From Fibrobacter sp. UWR2 (GTDB taxonomy: Bacteria; Fibrobacterota; Fibrobacteria; Fibrobacterales; Fibrobacteraceae), in NCBI RefSeq assembly GCF_002210285.1, contig NZ_MWQE01000004.1:62001-126000 (forward strand): a stretch of 64,000 bases of DNA. Reading direction: 5' to 3'. Position 1 is the stretch's first letter, and each line of letters opens with the position of its first letter. Shown here piece after piece: positions 52,791 to 61,727 of this stretch. Below the pieces are notes generated by a model. The model saw only the letters and a program-made list of their open reading frames with translations, was not told the origin of the DNA and did no database searches. Both the position numbers and the translations under genes were made by a program.

Positions 52791-54065
52791 GTGACGGTGG
52801 AACGTTCCTCGAAAATTTGGAAGCTGTTTTTCGGCTCGGGTTCGGTGACGCTTTTTAATACGCTCCGGGCCTTCGTCATCAATAAGTTGCTCGCCGTATT
52901 CCTGTCTCCGGCTGCGTTTGCGTGCGTGGGCCAGTTCATGAACTGGATGAGCATCGGGCAGGCGACTTCTAGCCTTGCAATGCAGAATGGCTGGGTGAGC
53001 CTTACCGCACAGAACAAGGGCGATATCAAGCAACTGCATGGCGTTTGGCGCGGCGGGTTCCGCCTTACGACATTTGCTACGGTATTTACCTGCGTTTTAG
53101 CGGCTATCTTCTGCTTTGCCGCCCCGCTCGAAAAAATGTTGCCGGGCGTGCATCCGCGTTTGGCGCAGGCGGCTATATTGTTTGCTTTGCCGGGAATTTT
53201 GGCGACGAACATGGTCGCCATCTGCTCTGCCGTAATGAACGGCCTTGGCCTTGTGAAGCGCTGGGCGCTTATCCAGATTGTCGCCTCGCTTTTCCAGATG
53301 CTTTGGGTGGCGGTTTTCCTGTATTCAGGGCGCCTTTCGGTGCTGAGCATCATTGCGACACAGTCTGTTGTGGCCGGTATTTTTGCGGCCCGCGTGGCGG
53401 CGCGTGCCGGGTTTAATATCAAGACCTTTAGGGAATCGGTGCTGGATATTCGCGGGCCGTGGATGTCGTATGCCGTGATGGGGCTCGTGCCGATGATTAT
53501 CGCTCCGCTAGTCCTTATGTTCGTACGTTCGTTTGTGGGCGCAGAACTTGGCTGGAATGCCGCCGGTATCTGGCAGGGCGTCTACAAGATTTCGGACTTT
53601 TTTGCCTCCATTTTTTCGGCGGTTCTCGGCGTGCTTATTCTGCCGCGCATTAGCCGCGAAATGAGCAAGGTCGATTTCCGCAGGGAGTTCTACCCGATCT
53701 TCTTGCGCATGATGGGAGTGACGCTTGTATGTTGCGCTGCCATCTATTTTACGCGCAGTTTTGTGGTGTCCCTTTTGCTTTCGCAAAGCTATGCTGCCGC
53801 TGCCGACTACATGCCCATCCAGTTGCTTGGCGATTTATTGCGTTCCGGTGGTTGGTGTTTTGGCATGGTCCTTATCGCCCGCCGCGAAACCAAGCTGTTC
53901 CTCATTATCGAGGTCGGTGCGAACCTGCTGTTTGCCGGTGCGACAGTCGCGGGTGTCCACCTGTACGAGATGCATGGGCCCATGCTTGCCTATGCACTTG
54001 AAAATCTTGTGACGTTTGTTGCGCTCGCCATATCTGTCGGGAGGCTAAAATGGAATACTCCATAA
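52791..54065 (+). CDS. Wzx-type polysaccharide flippase
   Basis: A membrane protein of 424 residues with twelve or so hydrophobic stretches, in the MATE/MVF-type flippase family. It moves undecaprenyl-linked sugar repeat units across the inner membrane. The opening SSKIWKLFFGSGSVTLFNTLRAFVINKLLAVFLSP and GFWxxVYKISDFFASIF-like segment resemble WzxE of enterobacterial common antigen synthesis, which also handles an amino-deoxy sugar. It starts with GTG four bases after the acyltransferase gene. The last 16 bases overlap the glycosyltransferase gene. Confidence 0.87.
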   Translation: MTVERSSKIWKLFFGSGSVTLFNTLRAFVINKLLAVFLSPAAFACVGQFMNWMSIGQATSSLAMQNGWVSLTAQNKGDIKQLHGVWRGGFRLTTFATVFTCVLAAIFCFAAPLEKMLPGVHPRLAQAAILFALPGILATNMVAICSAVMNGLGLVKRWALIQIVASLFQMLWVAVFLYSGRLSVLSIIATQSVVAGIFAARVAARAGFNIKTFRESVLDIRGPWMSYAVMGLVPMIIAPLVLMFVRSFVGAELGWNAAGIWQGVYKISDFFASIFSAVLGVLILPRISREMSKVDFRREFYPIFLRMMGVTLVCCAAIYFTRSFVVSLLLSQSYAAAADYMPIQLLGDLLRSGGWCFGMVLIARRETKLFLIIEVGANLLFAGATVAGVHLYEMHGPMLAYALENLVTFVALAISVGRLKWNTP

Positions 54066-55015
54066 CGAACATGTTTGCCGAGAAGATGGACGAGAATGTC
54101 TACGTGAAGGCTTTTGTGCAGGGAGCAGAAACGGAACAGCGCGAAATGCCTCCGCTGGTATCGGTGCTGATGGCTAGCTACAACCATGAAAAGTATGTAG
54201 AAGCGTCGGTGCGTTCCGTGATGGCGCAGAAGGGCGTGGCCTTTGAGCTGATTGTCATTGATGACGGCAGTACGGATTCTTCGCCGGAGATTCTTGAACG
54301 CCTGCGCGATGAACTGCGCTTTACCTATGTCCATCGCCCGAATAAGGGGCTTGTCCCGACAATGAATGAACTTATCTCGATGGCACGGGGTAAGTATTTC
54401 TGTTCGTTCGCTTCCGACGACATGATGCCGGCGGGCAGGCTCCAGAAGCAGAGCGAATACCTGGAGGCGCACCCAGAAGACCCGCTTTGCTTTGGCCAGA
54501 TTGTGCTGATGGACGGGGAAGGCCGGCATGGTGAGGAATTTGACCCGCGTTATACGCGCTCTGTACCGCGCGTGACCTTCGATGAGTTCTTCATGGGCAA
54601 AAAAGAAGTCCATGGCTGTTCCGAGATGATCCGCCTGGACTTTTTCCGCGAGCATGGCGGTTACGATTCCGAATTCCCGTTCGAAGATTTCCCGCAGTGG
54701 CTCAAGTTCTTCAAGATTTGCGGTTCCTTGCCGGTATTGCCGGTGAATTGCTGTTACTACCGCCAGCATGGCAACAACATGTCGCTCGACAACACGCTCA
54801 TGTACGGAACCTTCTTGAAGGTGCTTGCGCGATACAGTGACCATCCGCGCTACAAGGAAGCGGTGAACATCTGGAAATCGCACTGGTTCTCGATGCTGGC
54901 CTACCGCGACAAGAAGGACGCGCTCCGCAAGCTTCCGCAACTGTGGTCTTTTTCGCTGCCGTTTTTAAAACGGTTTCCCAAACTGTTTATTCCGCGATTT
55001 TTGCTCAAGCGGTAA
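54050..55015 (+). CDS. Glycosyltransferase family 2
   Basis: GT-A fold enzyme with LVSVLMASYNHEKYVEASVRSV (about 36-57), the nucleotide-binding IDDGSTDSSPEI (about 74-85) and FASDDMMPAG (DxD-like, about 123-132). A transmembrane segment is not clear. Builds one linkage in the polysaccharide repeat. Overlaps the flippase gene by 16 bases and is the last plus-strand gene of the locus; the next gene converges after 11 bases without a terminator. Confidence 0.88.
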   Translation: MEYSITNMFAEKMDENVYVKAFVQGAETEQREMPPLVSVLMASYNHEKYVEASVRSVMAQKGVAFELIVIDDGSTDSSPEILERLRDELRFTYVHRPNKGLVPTMNELISMARGKYFCSFASDDMMPAGRLQKQSEYLEAHPEDPLCFGQIVLMDGEGRHGEEFDPRYTRSVPRVTFDEFFMGKKEVHGCSEMIRLDFFREHGGYDSEFPFEDFPQWLKFFKICGSLPVLPVNCCYYRQHGNNMSLDNTLMYGTFLKVLARYSDHPRYKEAVNIWKSHWFSMLAYRDKKDALRKLPQLWSFSLPFLKRFPKLFIPRFLLKR

Positions 55016-55026
55016 ACGCCTGCGCC

Positions 55027-55770
55027 TTACCTAAAAATTTTCTTGATGGTGCCGCCGAGCCCGAGGGTCGTGAGGTTTGTCCATAGGGAAAGCGGTAACG
55101 CGAGCAGTTGTGCGATCGGGCGAGGGAACTTGCTGAACAGGTATTGCCTGCGGTTGATACCCTTGCGTACGGCTTCGGGGCGCCAATCACTGTGGAAATG
55201 GTGGATGCAGTAGGTTTCATCGGCCGTACTGATGCTCCCGTCGATAAAACTCTTGGGGGAGAACACCCATTCTGGCATGATGGTCACGCCGCTGAACTTG
55301 TCCACTGCTTGTGCTAGCACATAGGGGAGCACCATGTTGTCGACACGATCTTCCCTGTATTCGAAATGCTTGCCTAGATAGTAGCTTAGCGCTTCTTTGA
55401 TAATTGCGTTTCCGGGTTCGCAGCCCATTACGGCGGCTTCGATTCGCTTGGAGCCATTCTCGTAACCGAATATGTAGGGGCGGTCGAGGAGGTCGTCAAA
55501 GGGTCTTAAGACTTCTACGTCGGCATCAAGATAGATTCCGCCTTCGTTATAGAGGGCGTAGAGGCGTACGGCATCGCTTGCGAAAGCCCAGTTCTTTTGC
55601 CCGAGGGCCTCGATAACCCAGGGAATTCCTGTTGCAGTTGCCTTTTGATAATCCCAGTGTACTATTTCGTAATCACCCAAGATTCTTTTCCAGGATTCCA
55701 TGCACCGAGCCACTTTCTCCGAGTAGGGTGAATTAGAAAACCAGCAAAAATGAATCTTCTTAGGGATCAT
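55027..55770 (-). CDS. Glycosyltransferase, capsular/GT32-like, DxD type
   Basis: A 247-residue protein starting MIPKKIHFCWFSNSPYSEKVARCMESW, with AFASDAVRLYALYNEGGIYLDADVEVL (about 62-88, DxD motif as LDADV) and PEWVFSPKSF. The pattern is of the GT32-like sugar-binding DxD group, often in capsule loci. Same strand as the next glycosyltransferase and overlapping its stop by four bases. Donor and acceptor sugars unknown. Confidence 0.85.
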   Translation of the reverse strand: MIPKKIHFCWFSNSPYSEKVARCMESWKRILGDYEIVHWDYQKATATGIPWVIEALGQKNWAFASDAVRLYALYNEGGIYLDADVEVLRPFDDLLDRPYIFGYENGSKRIEAAVMGCEPGNAIIKEALSYYLGKHFEYREDRVDNMVLPYVLAQAVDKFSGVTIMPEWVFSPKSFIDGSISTADETYCIHHFHSDWRPEAVRKGINRRQYLFSKFPRPIAQLLALPLSLWTNLTTLGLGGTIKKIFR

Positions 55771-56750
55771 GCGAACCTCCGTAGAACACTATCTAAGTTT
55801 TTTTTGCCCAAAAAGGAGATTACGGCGGCAATTTTATTGCGAAGTCTATTTTGTGTGCTAAAAATCGCGCTTATACGGAACTTCTTGATGTTTTCCCACG
55901 ATTTTGCACGATAATCCGCAAATTCTTCGGTGTCGGGGGTGCGCTTGAGGATGCTGCAACTCACGCTGAAAAGGTTGCTTTGGGCGGCGCATTCGAGTTT
56001 TTTTCCGCGCCCCCGGACAAACGAGCAGATGCTTTCGGCGATATCGAAGAGTTCCGCCTTCTTCAGGGTGTACGGGGTGGCGAGAATTCCCGAGGCGCGT
56101 TTGCGGTAAAGGTACAGCGGGCCTGGCGTGAAGGTGACGCTTGTGGAATCGAGGAACACCTGCGGAATGGTCGCCATGTCCTCGAAGAATTTTCCCGGCG
56201 GGAAGCGGCGTTTTTGCCAGAGCTTTGCGGAGTACAGTTTCCCCCAGGCGGAGTAGTCCGGGCTGTCGTTCTGGAACAGCGCGTTTGCAAGCGCATCTTC
56301 GGGAGTAAGAACGCGGGCTTTCGGGGGCGCGGCATTCTGGTTTTCGCTGTTTTTCCCCTCGGGCATATTGACTTCGGATGTTTCGCCGAACGAAACTTTC
56401 CCCCCGCAGGCGATGTCGGCGTGGGCCGCCTTTGCCGCATTCAGGAGCGTTTCGAAAAATGCCGGCGCAATCATGTCGTCACTGTCCACGAAGGTAAACC
56501 ATTCCCCGCGGGCGATGTTGATGCCGGTGTTCCTTGCTTCGGAAAGTCCCTTGTTTTCTTGTTGCAATATGTGGAATCGCGAGTCGCGGCTGGCGTAGTC
56601 GCGGGCTATCTCTATGCTATTGTCGGTCGAACCGTCGTCTACGATGATGGCTTCGAAATCTCTAAAGGTCTGGTGTACGATACTGTCCAGGCATTGTGCA
56701 AGGAATTTCGCCGTATTGTATACGGGTATGACGACGCTTATTTCGGGCAT
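55767..56750 (-). CDS. Glycosyltransferase family 2
   Basis: GT-A enzyme with ISVVIPVYNTAKFLAQCLDSI (about 4-24), IIVDDGSTDNSIEIAR (about 34-49), GLSEARNTGI and WFTFVDSDDMIAPAFF (about 86-101), then a low-complexity Ser/Glu insert. It is the second gene of a minus-strand trio that faces the main locus. It overlaps the next gene by four bases and begins three bases after the hypothetical gene. Adds a sugar to the same surface glycan, or modifies it. Confidence 0.88.
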   Translation of the reverse strand: MPEISVVIPVYNTAKFLAQCLDSIVHQTFRDFEAIIVDDGSTDNSIEIARDYASRDSRFHILQQENKGLSEARNTGINIARGEWFTFVDSDDMIAPAFFETLLNAAKAAHADIACGGKVSFGETSEVNMPEGKNSENQNAAPPKARVLTPEDALANALFQNDSPDYSAWGKLYSAKLWQKRRFPPGKFFEDMATIPQVFLDSTSVTFTPGPLYLYRKRASGILATPYTLKKAELFDIAESICSFVRGRGKKLECAAQSNLFSVSCSILKRTPDTEEFADYRAKSWENIKKFRISAIFSTQNRLRNKIAAVISFLGKKNLDSVLRRFA

Positions 56751-56753
56751 GGC

Positions 56754-57260
56754 TTATTGCCTCGGTGCGTTTACCACCTCGATCCAGCCGGCCTGGACAA
56801 AAGCGCCCGCACGGACTAGGTCTGCCTGTTCTTTTTCGTAGGTCTTAAGGAGTTCGTTGTAGCTCTTCGAGTCACGCACCAGTTTCGCTTCGTGGTGGAT
56901 CTTCTTGTAGAGCATGTCCTGCTTCCACTGCGCGATGTCGCTAAGCCCCTGGCAACTCTTGTCGAGCGCTTCAAGGTAGGCGGGTACTGCGTTCAAAAAG
57001 TTCTTTTCGAAATCTTTGGCCTTTTCCTTGGCGGTAATGACCAGATTTTGCTGCGAGATGATATTCTTGCGGATTTCGGCCATGAGGCGCACAATGCGCT
57101 CGAAGTCCACTTGGGGCCAGATGCGGTTGAACGGCCACATCTTTTTCCAGTGGAACTTGAATATGGATTCGTGCGCGGCGTTCTTCGCCCGCAGGAATTC
57201 CTTCAAATTCTCGAAAATAATTTGTGAAGGAAGTTTAGTTTCTACGTTATTTTCGCTCAT
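56754..57260 (-). CDS. Helical cytoplasmic protein of unknown function
   Basis: 168 residues, mostly predicted helix (about 8-150) with heptad-like Leu/Ile spacing and high charge; no signal peptide and no membrane helix. Tryptophan-rich patch at about 35-50 (FHWKKMWPFNRIWPQVDF). It is the first gene before two glycosyltransferases and shares their direction with three bases between. TATATT lies eight bases before the ATG with no ribosome site. No family recognised. Confidence 0.65.
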   Translation of the reverse strand: MSENNVETKLPSQIIFENLKEFLRAKNAAHESIFKFHWKKMWPFNRIWPQVDFERIVRLMAEIRKNIISQQNLVITAKEKAKDFEKNFLNAVPAYLEALDKSCQGLSDIAQWKQDMLYKKIHHEAKLVRDSKSYNELLKTYEKEQADLVRAGAFVQAGWIEVVNAPRQ

Positions 57261-57358
57261 ATGGTGCTAATATACCAATTATCAAAAAAAAAATTGCTTG
57301 CTTTTTTCTAATTATTGTTTAAATTCTAATCAAAACCATTCTTTATGAAGGATTTTAT

Positions 57359-57913
57359 ATGAATATGAAAAAGTTCAAGATTCTAGCCATTGTCGATGCC
57401 GTGCTCATCGTTGCCTTGGTTGTGGCGATGTTCACGCTCAAGGGAAAGTACAATGACCAGGCCCAGGCATCGGTCAAGGACCAGATAGGTGCCTACAAGA
57501 CCGCCGTCAACAGTGCTCTCCAGGAACAGTGGATTTCCATGGACCAGTACGGCATGGCATGGAAGCTCATCTATGCGCTCACGTCTGGCCCGAAAACCGA
57601 AGCTGCTTTCGATGCGAACGTGAAGAAGATTTTTGAAGACAACGAAGCCCGCTTCAAGCAGGTCTCCTACATGTATACGGCGGCGAGTATTCCGGCCCAG
57701 GTGCAGAATGATATCGCGGCTGTCGGCCTTGCCGACAAGTTCCTGCTGAAGGACGAAGGCGGGGTCAAGGAAGTCGCTTGCGGTAAGAACTGCGTGGCGA
57801 AGTTCACCTTCGTGAAGGGTAAGCTCAAGGAAAGCGACTACAAGGCCCTTCTTGAATATAAGTTTGCGGACAACTTCAAGGTCGAACCCCCGGCCCCGTA
57901 CCATTTCGAATAA
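57359..57913 (+). CDS. Membrane-anchored protein of unknown function, first of a pair
   Basis: 184 residues. One N-terminal membrane helix (about 9-28, LAIVDAVLIVALVVAMFTL), then a soluble extra-cytoplasmic helical domain with two cysteines (ACGKNC, about 140-145) that could form a disulfide. The protein is not one I can name. The next gene begins 12 bases downstream and has the same layout (short cytoplasmic end, one helix, helical domain), so they probably act together. GGA ahead of the ATG is a weak ribosome site. Confidence 0.65.
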   Translation: MNMKKFKILAIVDAVLIVALVVAMFTLKGKYNDQAQASVKDQIGAYKTAVNSALQEQWISMDQYGMAWKLIYALTSGPKTEAAFDANVKKIFEDNEARFKQVSYMYTAASIPAQVQNDIAAVGLADKFLLKDEGGVKEVACGKNCVAKFTFVKGKLKESDYKALLEYKFADNFKVEPPAPYHFE

Positions 57914-57925
57914 GGAGACAGAACA

Positions 57926-58420
57926 ATGAATATCAAAACAATCTCTATTGTACTTTCAGTCCTCCTTGTCCTTGTCGCGGCAACGGTCCTTATGCAGAAG
58001 GGTAACTATGTTAGCCAGGCCACGGAACATTACGAGAAGACCACGGGCAGCACGTTCAAGGGTGCCACGAAGATTCTCGAATACGTGAACAATTCTGTCG
58101 ATGTGAACAAACTCTTGTGGGCGATGGCTGTCGAGGCCAACCAGACGGTAAAGACTTCGCAGGACATGGCGAAGCTCGAGGCCAAGTACTTCCCGACCAC
58201 GAAGGGTGCAAACAGCATCGCGAACAAGACCCGCCGTTTCGAGGCCACCAGCGCTTACTTCATCGTTTCGACTTTCGACAAGGTCGATACCGATAAGAAG
58301 ACTGACCTCAAGACGCTTTCTGGCCTCAAGTCCATTGATGTGGGCGCTCTCATGGGTGAGGCCTCCGCTCCGGTCGAAGAACCTGAAGGCGAAGAAGAAC
58401 TGGAAGAAGAGGAAGAATAA
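57926..58420 (+). CDS. Membrane-anchored protein of unknown function, second of a pair
   Basis: 164 residues, with an N-terminal membrane helix (about 4-24) and a helical domain containing a Lys/Thr-rich middle, then a highly acidic C-terminal tail (PEGEEELEEEEE). It is not closely similar in sequence to the gene before it, apart from the helix and the QxSQA-type segment that follows it. AAGGAG precedes the start. A hairpin terminator follows the gene, so the pair is one transcript. Confidence 0.65.
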   Translation: MNIKTISIVLSVLLVLVAATVLMQKGNYVSQATEHYEKTTGSTFKGATKILEYVNNSVDVNKLLWAMAVEANQTVKTSQDMAKLEAKYFPTTKGANSIANKTRRFEATSAYFIVSTFDKVDTDKKTDLKTLSGLKSIDVGALMGEASAPVEEPEGEEELEEEEE

Positions 58421-58445
58421 TCCTCCTTTCGAGAGCCTATTTAAG

Positions 58446-58476
58446 GCCGGCGGCATCTGCTGCCGGCTATTTTGGT
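58446..58476 (+). terminator. Terminator after membrane-protein pair
   Basis: GCCGGCGGC/GCTGCCGGC stem with short loop, followed by TATTTTGGTTTT. Confidence 0.7.
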
Positions 58477-58543
58477 TTTAGCCGGTGGTGCGGCTTTTAC
58501 CATTTTGCTATATTATAGCCGGAATTTTTAAAAAGGATAGATA

Positions 58544-59548
58544 ATGTCTATTAAACTTGTTTCTCGTAGTTTACTTGCCGTGGCCATGGCTGCGGGTATT
58601 GCCTCCGCACAGCTTCTCAATAGCAAGAACATGGACGTAATCCGTGTCGAAAAGACGGGCTTTTCTGCCGGCCGTATCGACAGCTTGACCCAGGCGCTTG
58701 CCCTCCAGCAGTTCCAGGGCAAGAAGGTGAACGACGAAACCATGACCCAGGTCCGCTATGCGGTGATTGACAACCTCGTGGGCCAGGAACTCGTGAAACT
58801 CGAATGCAAGAAGCAGGGCATCAAGGTGCCTGCCGCACGTGTGGATAGCCTCGCTACGCTCTTCAAGAAGCAGTTCCCGAGCGAAGACGTGTTCCAGAAG
58901 CAGCTCAAGCAGAGCGGCCAGACGATGGCCCAGTTCCGCGAAAAGATTGAAGACCAGCTCAAGAGCGAAGAACTCCTGAAGAAGAAGGTCCCGTTCCCGC
59001 CGGACCCGACCGAAGAGAAGAAGAAGGCCTTCTGGGAATTGAACAAGGATAAGGCCGTCATTAACGACTCCATCAGCGGGGCCCGTATTTGGGTCTCGAC
59101 GAAGGGCAAGAAGGCTCAGGAAATCAACGACACGAAGGATATGCTCAAGGGCCTTGCCGCCCAGGTGCGCACCAAGAAGGCTACGTTTGCCCAGCTCGCC
59201 GCTATTTACAGCGAAGACAAGGATGCCAAGAAGACGGGCGGCATGATGCCGAAGTTTACCGCCAAGAGCAAGGGTGATGCCTTTGTGAAGGCAGTGAACA
59301 AGATCAAGGTTGGCGAAATTACCGACGTCATCACCGACAAGGACGGCGTGTACATCTTTATGCTTGCCGAACGCAACGATGGCAAGTACGAAAGCTACAA
59401 GGTGCAGATTGAATACTACCTGCGACTCCAGGCCGAACAGGAACGCCAGATGAAGCTCAAGGCTTACCTCGACGAACTTGCCAAGGTCTACAAGGTCCAG
59501 TACCTCGACAAGAAGTACACTCCTCCGCAGGCTATCGGGGGCAAGTAA
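58544..59548 (+). CDS. SurA/PrsA-like peptidyl-prolyl isomerase
   Basis: A periplasmic folding helper. Signal peptide (about 1-22) ends IASAQ, then a helical chaperone-like domain (about 30-165, with KVPAARVDSLATLFKKQFP) and a parvulin-type domain (about 180-280, with TFAQLAAIYSEDKDAKKTGGMMPKF and VGEITDVITDKDGVYIFMLAER). The last part is a charged helix. The layout fits outer-membrane protein folding, as for SurA. AAGGATAG lies ahead of the ATG. The stop TAA overlaps the start of prfB (TAATG). Confidence 0.88.
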   Translation: MSIKLVSRSLLAVAMAAGIASAQLLNSKNMDVIRVEKTGFSAGRIDSLTQALALQQFQGKKVNDETMTQVRYAVIDNLVGQELVKLECKKQGIKVPAARVDSLATLFKKQFPSEDVFQKQLKQSGQTMAQFREKIEDQLKSEELLKKKVPFPPDPTEEKKKAFWELNKDKAVINDSISGARIWVSTKGKKAQEINDTKDMLKGLAAQVRTKKATFAQLAAIYSEDKDAKKTGGMMPKFTAKSKGDAFVKAVNKIKVGEITDVITDKDGVYIFMLAERNDGKYESYKVQIEYYLRLQAEQERQMKLKAYLDELAKVYKVQYLDKKYTPPQAIGGK

Positions 59549-60655
59549 TGGCCTTCCAGACTACTCACACCGGGCTTATCGAACTGCGCAGCCGTATCGA
59601 CAAGCTCTGGGGGTATCTTTGACTTAGAGGCGAAGACCGAAGAACTTTACGTTCTTGAAAAGGATTCCGCCGACCCGAACCTGTGGAACGATCAAGAAAA
59701 AGCGCAGTCGATGATGAAAAAAATCGGCAACCTGCGCGGTATTCTTGATACGTGGAAAGAGGTTTCGCAGAACTGTGACGACCTCGCCGAACTCTACGAG
59801 ATGAGCAAGGCCGAGGAATCCGCCGATTTGACCGCTACCATCGAATCTGATATTGCCGCCCTCAAGGCGCGTATCGAGGAAATGGAATTCAAGAAGATGC
59901 TCAATGGGCCTGACGATGCCTGCGCATGCCTCATGTCCATCCATCCGGGTGCAGGCGGTACCGAGTCGCAGGACTGGGCCCTGATGCTCTTCCGCATGTA
60001 TACGCACTTCTTTGAACGCGAGAACATGGATTTCAAGGTGGTGGATTTCCAGGAAGCGGAAGACGCCGGCCTCAAGAGTGCTACCATCGAAGTGACCTGC
60101 GAGAATGCGTACGGCCTGCTCCGTTCGGAGATTGGCGTGCACCGTCTGGTGCGCATCAGCCCGTTCGACGCGAATGCCCGCCGCCACACGAGCTTTACCG
60201 CCGTGTACCTGTACCCTGAACACGACGATATCGAATTTGACCTCGACATGGCCGATGTGCGTGTGGACACCTACCGCAGTAGCGGTGCTGGCGGCCAGTA
60301 CATCAACAAGACGGATTCCGCGGTGCGCATGACGCATTTGCCTACGGGTATCATGGCGAGCTGCCAGACGGAACGTAGCCAGATACAGAACCGCGAAACC
60401 TGTTACAAGATGCTCAAGACGATGGTCGCCGAGCACTACCGCCTGGAAGAAGAAGCCAAGCGCGATGCTCGCATGGCCGAGAAGAAGAAGGTTGAGTGGG
60501 GTAGCCAGATCCGCAGCTACGTGCTGCAGCCTTACCAGCTGGTGAAGGACCTGCGTACCGGCGTCGAAACTTCGGATACGGCGGGCGTGCTGGACGGAAA
60601 AATCAAGCCGTTCATCAACGCCTACTTGCTGAGCACCAGCGAAGAGCAGAAGTAA
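59548..60655 (+). CDS. prfB: Peptide chain release factor 2, programmed +1 frameshift
   Basis: Ends translation at UGA and UAA. The first 24 codons (from 59548) run MAFQTTHTGLIELRSRIDKL and reach an in-frame TGA at 59620-59622, embedded in the classic recoding site GGGGGTATCTTTGAC. The ribosome slips +1 at CTT, skips T 59620 and continues GAC at 59621, so the true gene is join(59548..59619, 59621..60655). The long second part carries the anticodon-like SPF (RISPFDANARRH) and the GGQ motif (SGAGGQYINKTDSAV). This autoregulates RF2 levels. The start overlaps the stop of the isomerase gene. Confidence 0.97.
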
Positions 60656-60700
60656 AGTGATTTGTCTGTCCGCGGAGGCGGACATCTGTGTAAAAGAAAT

Positions 60701-60725
60701 GCCTCGGCGATGCCGAGGCTTTTTA
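60701..60725 (+). terminator. Terminator after prfB
   Basis: GCCTCGGC/GCCGAGGC stem with GAT loop and five T. Confidence 0.85.
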
Positions 60726-60748
60726 AATGGTTGTCGCGAACTGTTGCG

Positions 60749-61450
60749 TTACTTGCGCCAGATGCCGATGAGGCTGCGGTTCTTGCGGAAGGCGAGCCAG
60801 AGCGTGGGCCAGATGAGGATGAGGTCGCGGATAAGGCTTGTCCAGGCTTCGGCCTTGTCCTGTGCGCCTTCGAGTTCGAAACACCCGCAGGTGATGCCGA
60901 GGTCGTTCCAGAGTGCCCATGCAAGCGCGATGATGAAGCTCACGAACATCCAGAAGATGGCGAATGCGGATTCCTTCACGAAAGGCGTGAAAATCATCGC
61001 AAGCCCGAACCAGAGTTCAAATTGCGGATAAACTAGCGCAAAGAAGTTGTTCACGAAATCTACGTGCAGTGCCGAGAAGAACTGGTACTGAGCCACAAGT
61101 GTTGCAAACTGGTGCGGATCCTGAATCTTGAATATGGAGGCGAAGATGAACATCCCGCCGATGCCGATGCGGCAGAGCATTTCAAGTGCGCGGACGGCGA
61201 AATCCTTCTGGAGCTTGTAGGCGGGGATAATGAGGAGCCCGCAGATGATGCAGGCCGCGACACCCACATGGATATTGTAACGGTATGCCTTGGGCCAGAT
61301 GTCCAGAAGCCAGTCGTGGTCGGTAAATGTGAGGAAACTCTCGGGGAAACTGATTTCGGCAACGCCGAAGGCGACAAACAGGCTTGCGACAACGAGGAGG
61401 GCTGCCGAGAAGACGGTGCGCTTTGTATTCTTTGTAGAAACTTCGCTCAT
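60749..61450 (-). CDS. MauE/DoxX-like membrane protein
   Basis: About four to six predicted membrane helices, with GIGGMFIFASIFKIQDP (about 85-101) as in DoxX/MauE proteins and a conserved cysteine pair ITCGCFELEG (about 194-203) as in MauE of methylamine-oxidising systems. In Bacteroidota similar proteins are annotated in redox or respiratory settings; function here is unknown. An open frame extends upstream to 61564, but the ATG at 61450 gives a normal N-terminus. It faces prfB and starts nine bases after the small gene that precedes it. Confidence 0.78.
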   Translation of the reverse strand: MSEVSTKNTKRTVFSAALLVVASLFVAFGVAEISFPESFLTFTDHDWLLDIWPKAYRYNIHVGVAACIICGLLIIPAYKLQKDFAVRALEMLCRIGIGGMFIFASIFKIQDPHQFATLVAQYQFFSALHVDFVNNFFALVYPQFELWFGLAMIFTPFVKESAFAIFWMFVSFIIALAWALWNDLGITCGCFELEGAQDKAEAWTSLIRDLILIWPTLWLAFRKNRSLIGIWRK

Positions 61451-61458
61451 AGTGCCCC

Positions 61459-61704
61459 CTACAGGATGTCCGCCGGTTTTTCCATCACGTCTTGGGAGCC
61501 AATCCATTCTACGGATTTGCCTTCGCCGACGCGGATGTTGTTTACGATGGCGAGAATGATGCAAAAGAGGGCTATGCCGATAAGCACGAACCAGTTGAGC
61601 TTTTTCGCGTAGGACTTTGCGCCACTGAAGGCGAGTGCGAACGGAATGCTCACTGCCGAAACGCAGAGCAAGAAGACTGAGGCAAGGAATTCAAAAAATT
61701 TCAT
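61459..61704 (-). CDS. Small two-helix membrane protein
   Basis: 82 residues, with two membrane helices (about 3-23 and 32-55) and a short polar C-terminus. It lies upstream of the MauE-like gene with eight bases between the stop and that start. The frame can be extended to 61746, but the ATG at 61704 avoids an unlikely non-hydrophobic leader and the overlap with the gene upstream. No family recognised; likely partner of the MauE-like protein. Confidence 0.6.
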   Translation of the reverse strand: MKFFEFLASVFLLCVSAVSIPFALAFSGAKSYAKKLNWFVLIGIALFCIILAIVNNIRVGEGKSVEWIGSQDVMEKPADIL

Positions 61705-61727
61705 AATATTTGATAATATACAAAAAA

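Noticed and set aside
59711..60655. Separate prfB frame starting at a methionine at 59711
   Set aside because: This is the second part of prfB after the +1 shift; the real start is at 59548.
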